A stretch of DNA of 64,000 nucleotides from Sphingobacterium sp. B16(2022) (GTDB taxonomy: Bacteria > Bacteroidota > Bacteroidia > Sphingobacteriales > Sphingobacteriaceae): contig NZ_JAAUVN010000001.1 of NCBI RefSeq assembly GCF_012030425.1, positions 744,001-808,000 of the forward strand, in the 5' to 3' direction. A model generated the notes under the pieces. The model was not told the origin of the DNA, did not search any database, and was given only the letters and a program-made list of their open reading frames with translations. Each line of letters opens with the position of its first letter. Positions within the stretch are counted from its first letter, which is position 1. Shown piece by piece: positions 62,677-64,000 of the stretch. A program made the position numbers and the translations under genes.

Positions 62677-64000
62677 ATGAGTGAAATTTTAAAGGAAAAT
62701 TCTATATGTTTTGTATGTATAGGTGAGCAATTTCTTTCAAAAGAAGTTGAATTTGAAGGTTGCATTGGCCATTGTTCCTATTGCGATAGCGAAGAAAATG
62801 AAGTTTATGACCTTTTAAAATTTGCTGAAAGGATCGATAAGGCTTTTGAACAACATTATGTGCGTATGGGAGAAAATCCGCCAGACGACTGGTCAATTGA
62901 ACAAATCAAGGAAATGGCTGGAGAATGGGAGCCAGAAGGTGTCCCTATCATATATGCAATAATGGATGCAGCAAATATTTCTGAGGAAATAGCGCGGGAT
63001 GTTCAGAAAATTCTTGAAAGTACCCACTACTCTAGATCGAATGCAGAAATCGGAGAAACTTCTGATTACTATCGAGAATTAAATTATGATTTTAAAGGTC
63101 CCGATGATGTAGAGTGGCAGACAAAATGGGTGAAATTTGAACAAATTATCAAAACTAAGAATCGATATTTTAACAGCGAAGCTGCGGTGATTTTGAGAAA
63201 AGTATTTGATGATATTGATAGTCTATCGCTCAGTTTTGAAAGGCCGGTGGTTAGGGTTATAGGTATTGGTACAGATATTACATTTTTATATCGCGGGCGT
63301 GTGTTTCAGTCTGATGAAAAATTAAAGCTGGCTTTAGAATCGCCCGATCGCGAACTTGGCCCTACACCATGGCGGTCAGCAAAGGGAGGGAGGATGAATG
63401 CGAGTGGAATCTCGGTTTTTTATGGTGCAACCAATCCAGAGACAGTGCTTGCGGAAATTAGACCACCTGTTGGGAGCAAGGCTCTTATAGGAAAGTTTGA
63501 GATATTAAGGCCTTTAAGAATGCTTGATATTAGTGCTTTCAATTCCTCATTTTTTGAAAGAAGTATTTTTGATACAATGTATGCTGAACTATTATCTAGA
63601 AGTATTTTTTTAAGAAACCTTAGTCAGCGAATGACGAGAGCAATTATGCCTGATGATGAACTTTTTGATTATTTACCTACACAAGTTATTGCCGATTTTT
63701 TAGGCTCTGAGTTAAAGTTTGATGGGATTATATTTCCATCTGCTCAGTCCAAAGAAGGACTAAATATCGCTCTCTTTAACCATGCATCAAGAGTTAAGGA
63801 AATAAAATATCCTGAAAATAGCAGTATTGAAGCCAGATTAACTGATTGGGAGGATGATTTTGAGATTGAATCCTATAGCGTCAATATATTTAAAGCTAAA
63901 AAATCGGATTCCGAAAAGTATGATGGATCACATATATGGAATTATTCAAAAAATGAAGGTTTTCTAGAAAATCCAAATTTTAGAGAGATGTCCTTGAAGC
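62677..64000 (+). CDS. RES-domain protein with Zn/HEPN-type N-terminus, 3' end outside window
   Basis: From ATG 62677 the frame stays open to the window edge (441 codons). The N-terminus has a Cys pattern CFVCIGE...CIGHCSYCDS typical of the HEPN/RES N-terminal domain. The RES domain starts near residue 200: FLYRGRVFQSDEKL, RMNASGISVFYGATNPETVLAEI, and GIIFPSAQSKEGLNIALF. RES enzymes phosphorolyse NAD+ and act as toxins. It lies next to the sigma/ImmA module with no obvious Xre antitoxin in view. Confidence 0.82.
   Translation, partial: MSEILKENSICFVCIGEQFLSKEVEFEGCIGHCSYCDSEENEVYDLLKFAERIDKAFEQHYVRMGENPPDDWSIEQIKEMAGEWEPEGVPIIYAIMDAANISEEIARDVQKILESTHYSRSNAEIGETSDYYRELNYDFKGPDDVEWQTKWVKFEQIIKTKNRYFNSEAAVILRKVFDDIDSLSLSFERPVVRVIGIGTDITFLYRGRVFQSDEKLKLALESPDRELGPTPWRSAKGGRMNASGISVFYGATNPETVLAEIRPPVGSKALIGKFEILRPLRMLDISAFNSSFFERSIFDTMYAELLSRSIFLRNLSQRMTRAIMPDDELFDYLPTQVIADFLGSELKFDGIIFPSAQSKEGLNIALFNHASRVKEIKYPENSSIEARLTDWEDDFEIESYSVNIFKAKKSDSEKYDGSHIWNYSKNEGFLENPNFREMSLK

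Overview
The window is AT-rich and looks like accessory chromosome from a Bacteroidota bacterium, most likely a Sphingobacterium or a close relative. The signs are TAnnTTTG-type -7 boxes, weak ribosome binding sites, TonB-C-terminal-like secreted proteins, a LytTR regulator paired with a hybrid histidine kinase, and long proteins carrying a double-glycine leader. This placement is inferred from gene content and was not tested by database search.

Layout. 0-7.3 kb: small housekeeping-like or unknown genes (two lumazine-binding/NTF2-like secreted paralogues, DUF5519, SRPBCC, DUF2310, DUF1963/YwqG, a small ABC module, a SUKH/SMI1 protein). 7.4-13.4 kb: a gene graveyard holding a split IS3 element, a TonB-like secreted protein, a trinucleotide microsatellite, a broken double-glycine-leader effector, an intact erythromycin-esterase-like gene and a truncated glycosyltransferase joined in frame to an Rpn-nuclease tail. 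13.4-25.4 kb: a one-strand locus with a membrane fusion protein, a C39-peptidase ABC exporter, three glycosyltransferases and two effectors with identical leader and Ser/Gly linker but unrelated C-terminal Cys/His domains, each followed by a secreted TonB-like protein. 25.9-27.6 kb: an ImmA/IrrE-DUF4411 (PIN) toxin-antitoxin-like pair. 28.4-45.4 kb: stress and redox genes (Dps, quinone oxidoreductases, peroxiredoxin, DsbA-like, bicupin, old yellow enzyme, SDR), a LytTR response regulator and a hybrid kinase. Four transcription units here share an unusual two-part upstream motif with a constant 42-bp offset. 45.6-64 kb: a defence island with DUF2971, SIR2-HerA, an HD phosphohydrolase, a broken IS256, a nuclease/coiled-coil gene, a CBASS operon (patatin effector, CD-NTase, E2-like protein, membrane protein), a divergent ECF sigma/unknown/ImmA-IrrE module and a RES-domain toxin cut by the window edge.

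How it fits together. Four copies of the start of a YbjQ-like gene, all in direct orientation, lie at 8.3, 13.1, 27.8 and 46.3 kb, at the borders between modules; only the last is full length. They look like recombination joints that assembled or could excise the blocks between them. The most interesting candidate system is the 13.4-25.4 kb locus: a polymorphic-toxin-like set in which effectors appear to be built by leader/linker duplication with C-terminal swapping, are possibly O-glycosylated on their Ser/Thr/Gly linker, and are exported by a leader-cleaving ABC transporter. The CBASS operon with a divergent sigma/ImmA-IrrE module is the second.
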